NCBI GenBank assembly: GCA_017447445.1
Contig: JAFSNK010000016.1
Coordinates: 1 to 53,471, forward strand
Length of the DNA stretch: 53,471 bases
Origin: Clostridia bacterium
GTDB taxonomy: Bacteria > Bacillota > Clostridia > Oscillospirales > CAG-382
Reading direction: 5' to 3'
A model generated the notes under the pieces. It saw only the letters and a list, made by a program, of their open reading frames with translations, was not told where the DNA came from and ran no database searches. The position numbers and the translations under genes were made by a program. The stretch's first letter is position 1. The number at the start of each line of letters is the position of its first letter. This document shows positions 35,901 to 43,012 of this stretch, piece after piece.

Positions 35901-37972
35901 ACTCGTCGAGTTATGCGAACAGGGTTTTCTACTTCGAGATCCCCGTGGATCAGGGCGAATACGCGCTCGGTTCGGTGGACGGCGGTACCGGCGCCTACCT
36001 TATGTACCTCGATATCGGTACGTCTGGTACGGCGCTCAAACCAGAGGGCAACGCGAAGCTCGAGGAGACGACGTTCAACGATCTGAACGCTCTGCATTCC
36101 GACGCAGGGCTGATCAGCTACACGGTGACCGGCGGCACGCGCCCGGTAAACGTCGAAACCTATCCCACCTATTTCCCGCTTGCGTGGGAAGCGGAAAACG
36201 GCGTGCGTACCGGATCGGTGGCAAGCACCAACACCGGATACGTCGTTTCCGGCGCCAACACCAATTCCCGTCCGCCGGGCGACATACGCGTTTCGCGCTA
36301 CGTCAAATACGCCTCGGGCGACTGGGCGAGCATTCGCGAATCGCTCACCTCGCCAAACAATGCCGGAATACTCGACGATACGAAGGTTTACACCATAATC
36401 GACGGCGTTCAGCGAAATATCGCCGATTACGGGATCGGCAAGCTGCACACGATGCAGTACGGAAGCGTTTCCAAAACGGTGAACGAGCTGCTGAGGAACA
36501 ACCAATACGTCTACGGTCTGCACTTCATGCAGTCGGCGATCAGCGCTTCAAGCACCGTTACGGTGCCGAAGGCGGTAATAAACGGCGTTACCAAAACGAA
36601 TTACGTTATGCCGCAGGACAGCATCGATTTCAACGTAGCCACAAAGGGGCGCATCGCCTTTATGGCGGGCACCTATTTCAGCGGCTCGAGCGGGACGCAG
36701 AGCTTCTTCTCGCTGCACCGCGTGTTCCGCGACGGCAGCGACAACATCACGGATATCAAGCAGTTGAGCGAGATCTATTCCGACGGCAGCCCGGAGCACG
36801 GCTACGTTTACCGCTATAAGAACGACGCGAATTATTACAAATACGATCCCGGGACCGGCCTGTTCGAAACGAGCGCGGCGCTGCCCGCAAATTACGTAAA
36901 AGTTTACGATCTTCAGGCGATAGACGATCCGAGCGCCTACGGCGGCATAAGCACGCTCACGCAGAACTCGGTCTATTACTTCGAAATCCCCGTCGACGCG
37001 GGCGAATACGCGCTCGGCTCCTCGAACAGCGACGGCGCTTATCTGATCTATCTCGATATCGCCGCGAACGCCGATTTCTCGCTGCAGACGGTCGTTACCG
37101 AAGTCACGGTGCAGGAGGAATCCGAGAACGCGTTCCCGAAAGGAGTCGCGTTCGTCGACGCGGCTGATTCGGTGGCGTTCAACACCGCGGGAGTCGCCGA
37201 TCCCGAAAAATCGGTGTTCCTTTCCATCCCGATGGCCAATTCCTCCGACGACACGACGTTCGCCATTACCTCCGGCGCGGCGATGACCGTTGCAAACGGC
37301 ACGTCGACGCTCGCGGGGTATACGGTGCAGTCGATCCCCATCGGCGGCTCGCTCACGGTGAACGGCGTCGCGGCGGCAAGGACCTTTACCCGCACGATCG
37401 TCACCGAAAAGGTAACGGCGATAGAGCTTGACGTGGGCGGTACTACGACCACCACGGTGACCGAAACGGTTAAAACCACCGTAGGCGTCGGCGCTCCGAC
37501 CTATTACGTTACGCAAACGGTAACTACGGAGTTCAACGGAGTAACAAGCTCGCCCACGGTAACGCATCCGGCGTACGACGGACACACCATCGAAATACCC
37601 GACGATCTTACTTCACAGACGGTGCCCAAGGCGAAAGCAAGCGAGATACTGCGAATCGCCTACGTCGCCGCCGGCGTGACTGCGGATCTGACTCGCGTCG
37701 GGATGCCGAACCTCGAGGAAACCGAATACACCCTCACGGTATCCGGTGACGCTTCGATCCCGGACGGCGAATACCCGATCTACGACGCAGTCCCGGACAG
37801 CGCGGCTGTTCCCGCGGTACCCGCCGCGACGTACAACGTCACCCTCTCCGGCACGGCGGGGACCTACACGGTGATAGTGATCGCCGCGGACGACGATTTC
37901 GTCTTCAACGTCGGAGGCGGACCCGTCTCGGCGGGAGACAGCGTCACGGTGACGGTCGCCGCGGCGCCATAA
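29969..37972 (+). CDS. Giant SipW-type secreted repeat protein, 2667 residues
   Basis: The signal ends LSYAWFSYSLK, a SipW-substrate pattern. Regions in order: residues 60-260, a GLUG/beta-helix-like part (LDMTGWVLPQ, GNGHTISNLTVQN, VGFFGVVGS); about 420-650, divergent repeats; about 774-1600, some eight tandem units of about 100 residues (YxIsxGxxYL ... YYL ... WYL ... W.xyP); about 1700-2020 and 2070-2370, two copies of a larger module (DIRVSxY, VYGLHFM, PxDSIDF, VYYFEIPVD); then a Thr/Val/Ala-rich tail ending VTVAAAP. No LPxTG, no C-terminal membrane helix, almost no Cys. It is probably a surface or matrix adhesin. GGAG is 13 bases from the ATG, rather far. Terminator follows. Confidence 0.88.
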   Translation: MKRKSAIAIICVLAVLLLAAPLSYAWFSYSLKSEAHMDSYVHKSYFESGDGTGATQFAGSGLSSEEGCAFEIKYPVQLYYFAWLQALGYFNIPQNGSEIEQVYFYLSDDLDMTGWVLPQVGTQTYPFVGNFNGNGHTISNLTVQNVEGTGPNAWTDKPDDITGLNIVGFFGVVGSLNPTGSANAGEVNAAVSSGSSFTPTAGYTYDNAVNEIKNFILEDTVIKTDLANSLAGIAAGYVNGTMENVKVVGGTLHSTATTALTYTANLSDYGAVGYCTADYRGTNSVVTVYVYDPQVYTNANGSAMEQGNNWGNSVEIQTMYEDLNAVYSGSGSAITYANSVTVTHHADGTVTEVLSNDGTTVNLTVQTYPVHVTEVDDDGNVIASYALIEQNATSDFVYLYGEHLADTVTQQVTDVYEKDSYYIYHDDGTTAHNLAFSGTAFSDEARANATKWVIEDSGTDTKVIYTIIGNNKYYLKNDAGALAYTGAGVTAAVPADATEWTVTDTTISNDGRFLCYRNGVWKLMLQDRLLITDDNEVGAQHFLTVVSGAYANTMVKADAVSWTKTMASDNPDETEFYLSTTVGANTYYLKQVNGELALETNPVTPTTKWKYKAATETEKSKVYTVINEDGDGYALYYDDADDVLNWSLTDFSEHAAGSGEGHSFGNTIDMSKMFTQLKNLRDSYTTATYTASKRIIIDESDHDNDRETVLSTGTLPNGSGSGWNAQIKTYHFDPYGEVTMTARAIQSSNEYLYLTDTSDTNPTNVVKIVYKTETEDAFYISASETYLNVTANGSGITTAANDGNNTKWRLTNVNEGYIRTEIYGVWYYLVINDSNTLAVSASPSTVWTDHGDGRISGSRGGIDWYLNYDNGWSLYPGAKSYTISNGTYYLNRQSNTAVTYGSAANSATAWTFENIDGTGYIALAYNNSLYYLYVNNGAVALTNNAAGATDWTHSGNRITCMVNGQTWYLRCKGTSWEIYPAAGTYNISYGGNYLSNTGTTVDNETTAAAATDWVWDETNGRIYTGYNGSVYYLNVSSGALTLTTSVPSITWTYADGAYSYSDAQGRTWYLRWNGSNWDVFPARTSYTIRSGSDYFGVSANDLSLTNAAGAAHWITDGNKLYTPVGGTYYYLVGSTDGSGDLSLSTNRSNGTDWTYTLAGGAMSYTGNEKTWYLYKENGDWAVYPSASINTISQNGQYLRASSATAVDGTTAANASVWMTDGSGHIYTFYNGANRYLTSNGTGVTLADSPSTVWTRNGDNTVTNGDGWYLVYDNGWKAYPSLNYILIKDGDHYLTRSGNGVTDGGSASASRWFTDGLKLYTPDGAAKYYLSATGSGLSVTTTAADGTAFVYDGTNKRLSFTDGSTYYVVYNNGWTVNTSYVKGVYITTTSGGNTYYLNTDGSVVSTGTNQGAATLWTYNGTSGTVSTVIGNTPYYLRAALETNNRRNSTNLTVTQTAGSATTFTMNNGNLTCSLSPHGTATTYRLALDNGALKMVNTGHTYYTISSGSHYFGLNGTSVQDQTETTATLWDFSDTGNNVSTQVYTLVNGTTYYYLRLNNNNIITNSETTVTYNNGAFTYNSGIRNYCLDYNNGWTRTRYYFTATTLTRQPVTFTAAAISLVEVPFTTEEESVTITAATTYNSRSALNNVVFTSVTENTAVSRTAQDYAQLTVGEKQSYSVTKTPTAAQLFERTEYQEPVGETYYPLAVSATENNANPYEVSKENTGYVLSGTSDSAGDIRVSQYTKSDITNSVTNTNNNGQLTWTQSGKNLYTRNASGVVSLTTDYINNNFHKFSDVTVGGETIKGSFTNFNEILNGTQNVYGLHFMNASIGTNNLATLPHAKILGHNYENYQMPKDSIDFRLKERGYINFFAGTYYTNNNCFFSLHKIERYHEEDEDVLAGTANVNEIKSIKKVLEIYGNGNENDPYVYKLYDGTNTTYESWTFYPSGRIKTHTTYQGPPSGYSSLFDTTWITNNNINYSSSYANRVFYFEIPVDQGEYALGSVDGGTGAYLMYLDIGTSGTALKPEGNAKLEETTFNDLNALHSDAGLISYTVTGGTRPVNVETYPTYFPLAWEAENGVRTGSVASTNTGYVVSGANTNSRPPGDIRVSRYVKYASGDWASIRESLTSPNNAGILDDTKVYTIIDGVQRNIADYGIGKLHTMQYGSVSKTVNELLRNNQYVYGLHFMQSAISASSTVTVPKAVINGVTKTNYVMPQDSIDFNVATKGRIAFMAGTYFSGSSGTQSFFSLHRVFRDGSDNITDIKQLSEIYSDGSPEHGYVYRYKNDANYYKYDPGTGLFETSAALPANYVKVYDLQAIDDPSAYGGISTLTQNSVYYFEIPVDAGEYALGSSNSDGAYLIYLDIAANADFSLQTVVTEVTVQEESENAFPKGVAFVDAADSVAFNTAGVADPEKSVFLSIPMANSSDDTTFAITSGAAMTVANGTSTLAGYTVQSIPIGGSLTVNGVAAARTFTRTIVTEKVTAIELDVGGTTTTTVTETVKTTVGVGAPTYYVTQTVTTEFNGVTSSPTVTHPAYDGHTIEIPDDLTSQTVPKAKASEILRIAYVAAGVTADLTRVGMPNLEETEYTLTVSGDASIPDGEYPIYDAVPDSAAVPAVPAATYNVTLSGTAGTYTVIVIAADDDFVFNVGGGPVSAGDSVTVTVAAAP
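32290..34770 (+). repeat. Tandem repeats of about 300 bases inside the giant gene
   Basis: About eight units with boundaries near 32290, 32607, 32919, 33222, 33531, 33816, 34116 and 34461. Each encodes about 100 residues with the order Y-I-S-x-G-x-Y-L, a W after an Ala/Thr run, YYL, a second W, then WYL and W-x-x-YP. DNA identity is low while protein spacing is kept, so they are old or selected to diverge. The last unit (34600-34790) is clearly more AT-rich. Confidence 0.85.
35080..37080 (+). repeat. Duplicated module of about 900 bases inside the giant gene
   Basis: Two copies, about 35080-36020 and 36170-37080. Shared landmarks: NTGYV(L/V)SG, GDIRVS(Q/R)Y, VYGLHFM, PxDSIDF, F(F/M)AGTY, FFSLH, IKx...EIY, Y(F)EIPVDxGEYALGS, GAYL(M/I)YLDI. 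The order is the same in both, so the C-terminal half arose by internal duplication. Confidence 0.88.
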
Positions 37973-37983
37973 CAAAACGAATA

Positions 37984-38016
37984 AAGCCGCTTGACATAAT
38001 GTCGGGCGGCTTTTTT
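37984..38016 (+). terminator. Intrinsic terminator of riboswitch unit 3
   Basis: AAGCCGC (37984-37990) pairs with GCGGCTT (38006-38012), with inner GACA/TGTC, then TTTTTT. Confidence 0.85.
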
Positions 38017-38091
38017 CCTGCCCGGGGCGGGGAAACGGCGGTTTTATATCGGTTTTTTCGCCGTTTTTCGGCATTTTCTTGAAAATACATA

Positions 38092-38120
38092 TTGACTTTT
38101 CGCGTATTATTATATATAAT
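38092..38120 (+). promoter_or_regulatory. Promoter of the signal peptidase 3 unit
   Basis: TTGACT (38092-38097) and TATAAT (38115-38120), 17-base spacer. It starts a leader of about 70 bases that contains a short upstream frame and a hairpin. Confidence 0.8.
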
Positions 38121-38151
38121 TATTCCGTACATTTATAATTAGGGGATTACT

Positions 38152-38178
38152 ATGCCCTTTACGGTGTGCAAACTTTGA
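38152..38178 (+). CDS. Possible leader peptide upstream of signal peptidase 3
   Basis: AGGGG seven bases upstream of an ATG at 38152 opens an eight-residue frame, MPFTVCKL, ending in TGA. Its stop lies in a hairpin AACTTT-GAAG-AAAGTT (38171-38186) that sits just before the weak ribosome site of the signal peptidase gene. Translation of the short frame could open that hairpin. This is a possibility from position only. Confidence 0.4.
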   Translation: MPFTVCKL

Positions 38179-38198
38179 AGAAAGTTGAGACGTCTTTT

Positions 38199-39275
38199 AT
38201 GAAAAACGAAAAAACCAGGAAGACAATCAAAATAATACTTAACGTATTGCTTTGGGCGTTCGTGCTTTTCGCTGTCGTCATAACCGTTCTCGTGTTCGCC
38301 GCTCAGAACGACGAAAACGGCGTCCCCTCGATAGGCGGCAAGTGCATAATCACGATCCAGTCCGATTCGATGAAGCCCACCTTCGAGCAGGGCGATATGA
38401 TCATCGGTCAGAAGCTTACGGACGACGAGAAGAAATCGCTCAAGCCGAAGTCGGATGATTACGAGGGCGATATAATCACCTTCCCGATAGAGATAAACGG
38501 CATCCCGACTTTCAACACGCATCGTATAATCGAAGTCGTGCGGGACGAAAGCGGCAACGTTACCGGGTACCGCACCAAGGGCGACAACACGCAGACTAAC
38601 ATGGTCGCCGACACGGACACCGTCCGTTGGGAAAAGGTGGTTTCCAAATATACCGGCACTAGGATGGCGGGGCTGGGCAGGTTCCTCGATTTCTTAAAAT
38701 CCAGCACCGGGTTCCTCGTAGTCATAGTCATTCCGCTGGTCCTGTTCTTCGTCTATGAGCTTATACGTTTCGTGTTCGCGCTGAAGACGGTGAAGGGCAA
38801 GGGCGCAAAGCAGATCTCCGCCGAGGACGAAGAGGAGATCAAGCGCAAAGCCATAGAGGAATTCATTAAACAGCAGGAAGCCGAAAAGGCCGCCAAGGAA
38901 GCCGGAAAAGCCGCGGAAGAGGTCAAGGACGAAGTTAAAGAGACCGTCGAGGAGAAAGCGGAGGAAGTGAAAGAGACCGTCGAAGAGAAGGTCGAAGCCG
39001 TCGAAGAAAAGGCGGAAGAGATAAAAGAGGTCTCCGGCGAAGCCGTCGAAGAAGCAAAAGAAGCGGTCGAAGAAAAGGCGGAAGAAGTAAAAGAAGCGGT
39101 CGAGGAAGTAAAAGAGACCGTCGCGGAGACCGCCGAAGAAGTAAAAGAGACCGCCGCGGAGACGGTTGAAGAAGCGAAAGAGACCGTTGAAGAAGCAAAA
39201 GAAACCGCCGGGGAAGCCGTCGAAGAGGCAGCCGCGGAGATAAAAGAAGCCGCGGAAGAAAAGGCGGAGGAATGA
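38199..39275 (+). CDS. SipW-like signal peptidase I, copy 3, with a long coiled cytoplasmic tail
   Basis: A 358-residue S26 peptidase. Ser57 in IQSDSMKP and His108 in FNTHRIIE form the catalytic pair; RTKGDNTQTN is the third box. Helices lie at about 10-33 and 165-190. The tail of about 140 residues is unusual: after KQQEAEKAAKEAGKAAEE it repeats 11-residue units of the VEEKAEEVKET type, as in amphipathic LEA-like or apolipoprotein-like helices. Start at 38199 is chosen from homology with copy 2, but its ribosome site is weak. It has its own promoter. Confidence 0.88.
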   Translation: MKNEKTRKTIKIILNVLLWAFVLFAVVITVLVFAAQNDENGVPSIGGKCIITIQSDSMKPTFEQGDMIIGQKLTDDEKKSLKPKSDDYEGDIITFPIEINGIPTFNTHRIIEVVRDESGNVTGYRTKGDNTQTNMVADTDTVRWEKVVSKYTGTRMAGLGRFLDFLKSSTGFLVVIVIPLVLFFVYELIRFVFALKTVKGKGAKQISAEDEEEIKRKAIEEFIKQQEAEKAAKEAGKAAEEVKDEVKETVEEKAEEVKETVEEKVEAVEEKAEEIKEVSGEAVEEAKEAVEEKAEEVKEAVEEVKETVAETAEEVKETAAETVEEAKETVEEAKETAGEAVEEAAAEIKEAAEEKAEE

Positions 39276-39310
39276 AAAGCAAAAACATAACCGAACGATA
39301 ACAGAGCCAA

Positions 39311-39360
39311 GTCCTCCCTGATAAGTCGCCGGATCGGGCATTCGGGGAGGACGGTTTTTA
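39311..39360 (+). terminator. Intrinsic terminator or attenuator after signal peptidase 3
   Basis: GTCCTCCC (39311-39318) pairs with GGGAGGAC (39345-39352), with further pairing inside, then GGTTTTTA. No promoter is obvious between here and the ATPase gene at 39403, so partial read-through is likely. Confidence 0.65.
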
Positions 39361-39402
39361 AGATTCAACTTATTTTTCAACATACGGAAGACAAGGGGTA
39401 TT

Positions 39403-41058
39403 ATGGACGCATATCTTAACTGGTTCTACGCCTTTGCGACAAAGATGTTCAAGGGTATCTGGCAGGCGATATCCAACTTTTTCCTCGGGATAGTTCAGAT
39501 ATTCGACTTCCCGGGATATATCGATCAGCTTGCGCAGTATAAAAACGAATTCGGCGTCGTCGGGTGGATATTCTGCATCCTCAGCTTCATAATCGTTTAT
39601 GCTATATGGGCGATAATCATTTTCGTCATCGTACTGCTTATAAGGAAATACATTCGTCACAGAAGGACTCTTGTGGGCAACGAGGACCTGCTGGAGGAGA
39701 TCGCCGATCTGCATCGCGACGTGCTCCGTCTTACCAAAGAGCGCGAACGCATTATGGCGCTTAAGGTCGGCGTGAACGGGCTCACGCTCGACGAGGTGAA
39801 CAAGATCTTCGCGGAGCAGGACGAGCTCGCCGCCGCTTCCTACGCCGCCGCGCAGGAGAACGCTGCTGCCGCACCCGGGACCGCGGCTCCCGCCGAGAAC
39901 GGCGCCGCCTCCGGCACCGAAAACGGTACGCAGACAAGCGTTTCCACGCCCGACGCGAACCTGCAGAACGACCTTTCGGCAAGGCGCTTCTTCCGCCTTT
40001 CCGGCGTCGACGACAAATACGAATACTACCGCGCGCCGGAATACGACAACAGCATGGGGCTTAAAGAGATCTGCGAAGACCTTCGCAACTTCGCCTGCTC
40101 GAGGATGAAGCTTTTTTACGAGATAAAGACCATCCGCCTTATGTTCGCGGGGCTCGCCTCCACCAAGCTGATAATCCTGCAGGGCATATCCGGCACCGGC
40201 AAAACCTCGCTGCCGTATATGATGGGCAAATATTTCCAGAACGACGCGACCATAGCATCCGTCCAGCCGTCCTGGCGCGACAGAAACGAGCTTTTCGGCT
40301 ACTTCAACGAGTTCACGAAGAAGTTCAACGAGACCGAAGTGCTTAAAAGGATCTACGAAGCGTCGTATAACGACGATATCAACATAATCGTGCTCGACGA
40401 AATGAATATCGCGCGAGTGGAATACTATTTCGCAGAAATGCTTTCGATACTCGAAATGCCGGATCCTACCGAATGGAATATCGAGCTTGTCCCCTCGGCC
40501 TGGAATTCCGACCCGATCAAGCTCGACGAAGGCAAGCTGCGCATCCCGCAGAACGTGTGGTACATCGGCACCGCGAACAACGACGACTCGACTTTCGCCG
40601 TTTCGGATAAGGTCTATGACCGCGCGCTGGTTATAAACCTCGATAAAAAGGGCGTGCCGTTCGAAGCGCCCGCCACCCACGCCAAGAATATAAGCTATTC
40701 CCACGTGGAGGAGCTTTACAACAAGGCGATAGCGGAGCATCCCGTCAGCGCCGAAACGCTTGAAAACGTTCAAAAGCTTGACCTTTACGTTATCGACCAC
40801 TTCCGCGTGGCGTTCGGTAACCGAATAATCAAACAGCTCAATATCTTCGTTCCGGTCTACGTCGGCTGCGGCGGCACCGAGATCGACGGTCTGGATTACC
40901 TGCTCGCCACCAAGGTGTTCAGGAAGTTCGAATCTCTTAACCTCGGTCTTATAAGGGACGAGATCCGCGGGCTTATCACCTATATGGACAAGATATTCGG
41001 CAAAAACGTAATGCAGGAATGCTACGCTTATCTCGAAAGACTGCAAAAGATGCTCTGA
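39403..41058 (+). CDS. Membrane-anchored McrB-like AAA+ ATPase
   Basis: A 551-residue protein. Residues 1-85 contain hydrophobic segments (VVGWIFCILSFIIVYAIWAI is one), then a coiled or Ala-rich linker to about 190, then an AAA+ domain: Walker A GISGTGKTSLP near residue 266, the WRDRNELFGYFNEF stretch typical of McrB-type ATPases, Walker B IIVLDEMNIARVEYYF, and WYIGTANNDDSTF with a following arginine-containing YDRALVINL. McrB proteins usually work with a partner, and the next gene fits that place. A membrane-bound form beside signal peptidases is unusual. AGGGG precedes the ATG. Confidence 0.85.
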   Translation: MDAYLNWFYAFATKMFKGIWQAISNFFLGIVQIFDFPGYIDQLAQYKNEFGVVGWIFCILSFIIVYAIWAIIIFVIVLLIRKYIRHRRTLVGNEDLLEEIADLHRDVLRLTKERERIMALKVGVNGLTLDEVNKIFAEQDELAAASYAAAQENAAAAPGTAAPAENGAASGTENGTQTSVSTPDANLQNDLSARRFFRLSGVDDKYEYYRAPEYDNSMGLKEICEDLRNFACSRMKLFYEIKTIRLMFAGLASTKLIILQGISGTGKTSLPYMMGKYFQNDATIASVQPSWRDRNELFGYFNEFTKKFNETEVLKRIYEASYNDDINIIVLDEMNIARVEYYFAEMLSILEMPDPTEWNIELVPSAWNSDPIKLDEGKLRIPQNVWYIGTANNDDSTFAVSDKVYDRALVINLDKKGVPFEAPATHAKNISYSHVEELYNKAIAEHPVSAETLENVQKLDLYVIDHFRVAFGNRIIKQLNIFVPVYVGCGGTEIDGLDYLLATKVFRKFESLNLGLIRDEIRGLITYMDKIFGKNVMQECYAYLERLQKML

Positions 41059-41098
41059 TAAAGCATATTGTTATTAAAGAAGAAAGGAGAGACGGACA

Positions 41099-43012
41099 AT
41101 GCCCAAGAAGAAGGACGAAATAGATTACAGTTTGATAAACAAAGCGCCGGACGCAGGCACCGCCGTTTCTCCCACTTTGCTTGACGAAAAAGAAGACTTT
41201 GCCGACGACGGCAGCCGAAGGAGGAAAAGCGCCGCGGACGAGGGGATGATAATCCTCAATCCGCTCGGCAGAAGGGAAGACTATTCATATCCGGTCCAGA
41301 ACCTTTCTTCGGATACCGACGCGCACGAGGAGCTCACGGATACCGAGCGCGAAGCCGTCGAAAAGATAAAAGCGGCGGAGGTCCGGGAAACAAGGGCTCT
41401 CACGCCGGACGACCTCGAATATATAGAGCTCAATAAAAACAGCGACAAATATTACGAATCGCTCGAAAACGAGTTCGGGATCTTCCCCGCGATGTTAAAA
41501 ACATTCGACGACGGGGATTTTACTTTTGAGCTGAAAAAGCGCTATATGCTTAAAGCCATCGACGAGGTATGGATAAAACAGATCGAAGACCATCTTACCC
41601 CGCTCGATACGATAATCCGTTCTCCCGGTCGCTTTATAGAGCAGAACGAGCAGCTCCTGCCCATAGAGCTTTCGAAGAACATCACCACCCGTTCGATCCA
41701 GCACCTCGGCCAGCATACCAACCTCATAAGCAAGGTCGAAGGGGATATGATAACGCCGTCGAAGATATTAAACGTCTTCAACGACGAAACGATGCTGACC
41801 TACGAAAACAAGTTCATAAACACGCTTATAAACCGGCTCTACGTATTCATCGCAAAGCGGTATCAGGCGGCGGTGAAGAGCGGGCGCGACGAAAAATGCA
41901 CCATGCTCGATTTCGGCGGCAGGTTTATCAGCGGCAAGATAAAAGGCAAGGTAAAGTTCGCCGTCGAGATCTCCGAGGAGCCGGAGGAAAACGTTCAGTT
42001 AAAGAACTATTATTTCACCACGGACCTGTGGCACCGGGTGGAAAAGCTTTATAAGATCGTTCAGAACTATATGTCCTCGGATTTCGTCACGCAGATGGGG
42101 AAGGCGTATATCCGCCCGCCCGTTATGCGCACGAACGCCATACTGCGCAACAAGAATATGCGCCAGTGCCTGGAGCTTTGGGAATTCATCGAAAGCTACG
42201 AGAACATCGGCTACGAAATGCTTATCCAGGAAAACGCCGAGGATATCAACGAAAAATACAAAAAACAGCTTTATAACGACGCGGTGCTGCGCTTCCTGCT
42301 GTTCCGCTATAACGTAAAAAACGATTTCAACGACGAGGAGATGCTTTCCACCGCTTCCACCGACCTTCCGCTGTCTCCGAAGCTGATTTCGCAGATAAAG
42401 CCGTTCGACGCGAACGATTACAACGTTTTTGACCCGGTGTACCAGAAAACGGTCGCTTCGGGCAACTCCGCGAAAGACGGCAGGGCATCCGCCGCCGCGG
42501 ATAAAGAGACCGAAAACGCCATAGACCTCGTTCTTTACGCCGATGAGATATACGGCGAGTATATAAAATACGAGGAAGAGCGCATAAGGATAGAGGAAGA
42601 AAAGCGCAGGGCGGAAGAAGAGCGCAAGCGCAAAGAGGAAGAAAAACGCAGGGAAGAGGAGCGCAGACGCCAGGAGGAGGAAGAGCGCCAAAGACTTCTT
42701 GCCGAGCAGAAGGAAGAAGAGGAGCGCAAAGCGCGCGAAGCCGCCGAAAAAGCCGCGATAGACGCCGCGAAAGCCGAAAAGGAGCGCGCAAAGCGCGAGG
42801 CGGAGGAGGCGGCGCGGCTCGCCGAGGAGGCAAAGAAGAAAGCCGCCGAGGAAGCCGAAAGGCAGGCGCGCCGGCAGGTCAACAAGTCTATTTCCAGAAA
42901 GAAGAAAAAGAAGATCAGCACGGCTGCCCGGAACAAGGCGGAAAAAGAGGGCGTGAAGCTTTCCAAAACGTTCGACTACAAGGAATATACGGAGTTTCTT
43001 AAAAAGCAATGA
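41099..43012 (+). CDS. DUF2357-like partner of the McrB-type ATPase, with a charged coiled-coil tail
   Basis: A 637-residue cytoplasmic protein. The N-terminal 80 residues look disordered. The central part (about 90-460) has RSIQHLGQHTNLI and NDETMLTYENKFINTLINRLY, a pattern like DUF2357 proteins that accompany McrB-like ATPases. A nuclease motif of the PD-(D/E)xK kind was not identified. From about residue 490 to 610 the chain is almost all Glu, Lys, Arg and Ala, a long single helix or coiled coil, ending with a basic KKKKK patch. AAGGAGAG precedes the ATG; the stop overlaps signal peptidase 4 by four bases. Confidence 0.72.
   Translation: MPKKKDEIDYSLINKAPDAGTAVSPTLLDEKEDFADDGSRRRKSAADEGMIILNPLGRREDYSYPVQNLSSDTDAHEELTDTEREAVEKIKAAEVRETRALTPDDLEYIELNKNSDKYYESLENEFGIFPAMLKTFDDGDFTFELKKRYMLKAIDEVWIKQIEDHLTPLDTIIRSPGRFIEQNEQLLPIELSKNITTRSIQHLGQHTNLISKVEGDMITPSKILNVFNDETMLTYENKFINTLINRLYVFIAKRYQAAVKSGRDEKCTMLDFGGRFISGKIKGKVKFAVEISEEPEENVQLKNYYFTTDLWHRVEKLYKIVQNYMSSDFVTQMGKAYIRPPVMRTNAILRNKNMRQCLELWEFIESYENIGYEMLIQENAEDINEKYKKQLYNDAVLRFLLFRYNVKNDFNDEEMLSTASTDLPLSPKLISQIKPFDANDYNVFDPVYQKTVASGNSAKDGRASAAADKETENAIDLVLYADEIYGEYIKYEEERIRIEEEKRRAEEERKRKEEEKRREEERRRQEEEERQRLLAEQKEEEERKAREAAEKAAIDAAKAEKERAKREAEEAARLAEEAKKKAAEEAERQARRQVNKSISRKKKKKISTAARNKAEKEGVKLSKTFDYKEYTEFLKKQ

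Noticed and set aside
35186..36523. 445-codon minus-strand frame within the giant gene
   Set aside because: It covers duplicated modules conserved on the plus strand; no start signals.
38150..38201. A fourth c-di-GMP-I riboswitch before signal peptidase 3
   Set aside because: Only the GCAAA and P2-like hairpin are present; the GACGCAAAG block, P3 and closing strand are missing and the loop is not GNRA.
41099..43012. A classic McrBC restriction system
   Set aside because: The partner protein shows no McrC-type nuclease motif that I can see, the ATPase has membrane segments, and the pair is co-translated with a signal peptidase.
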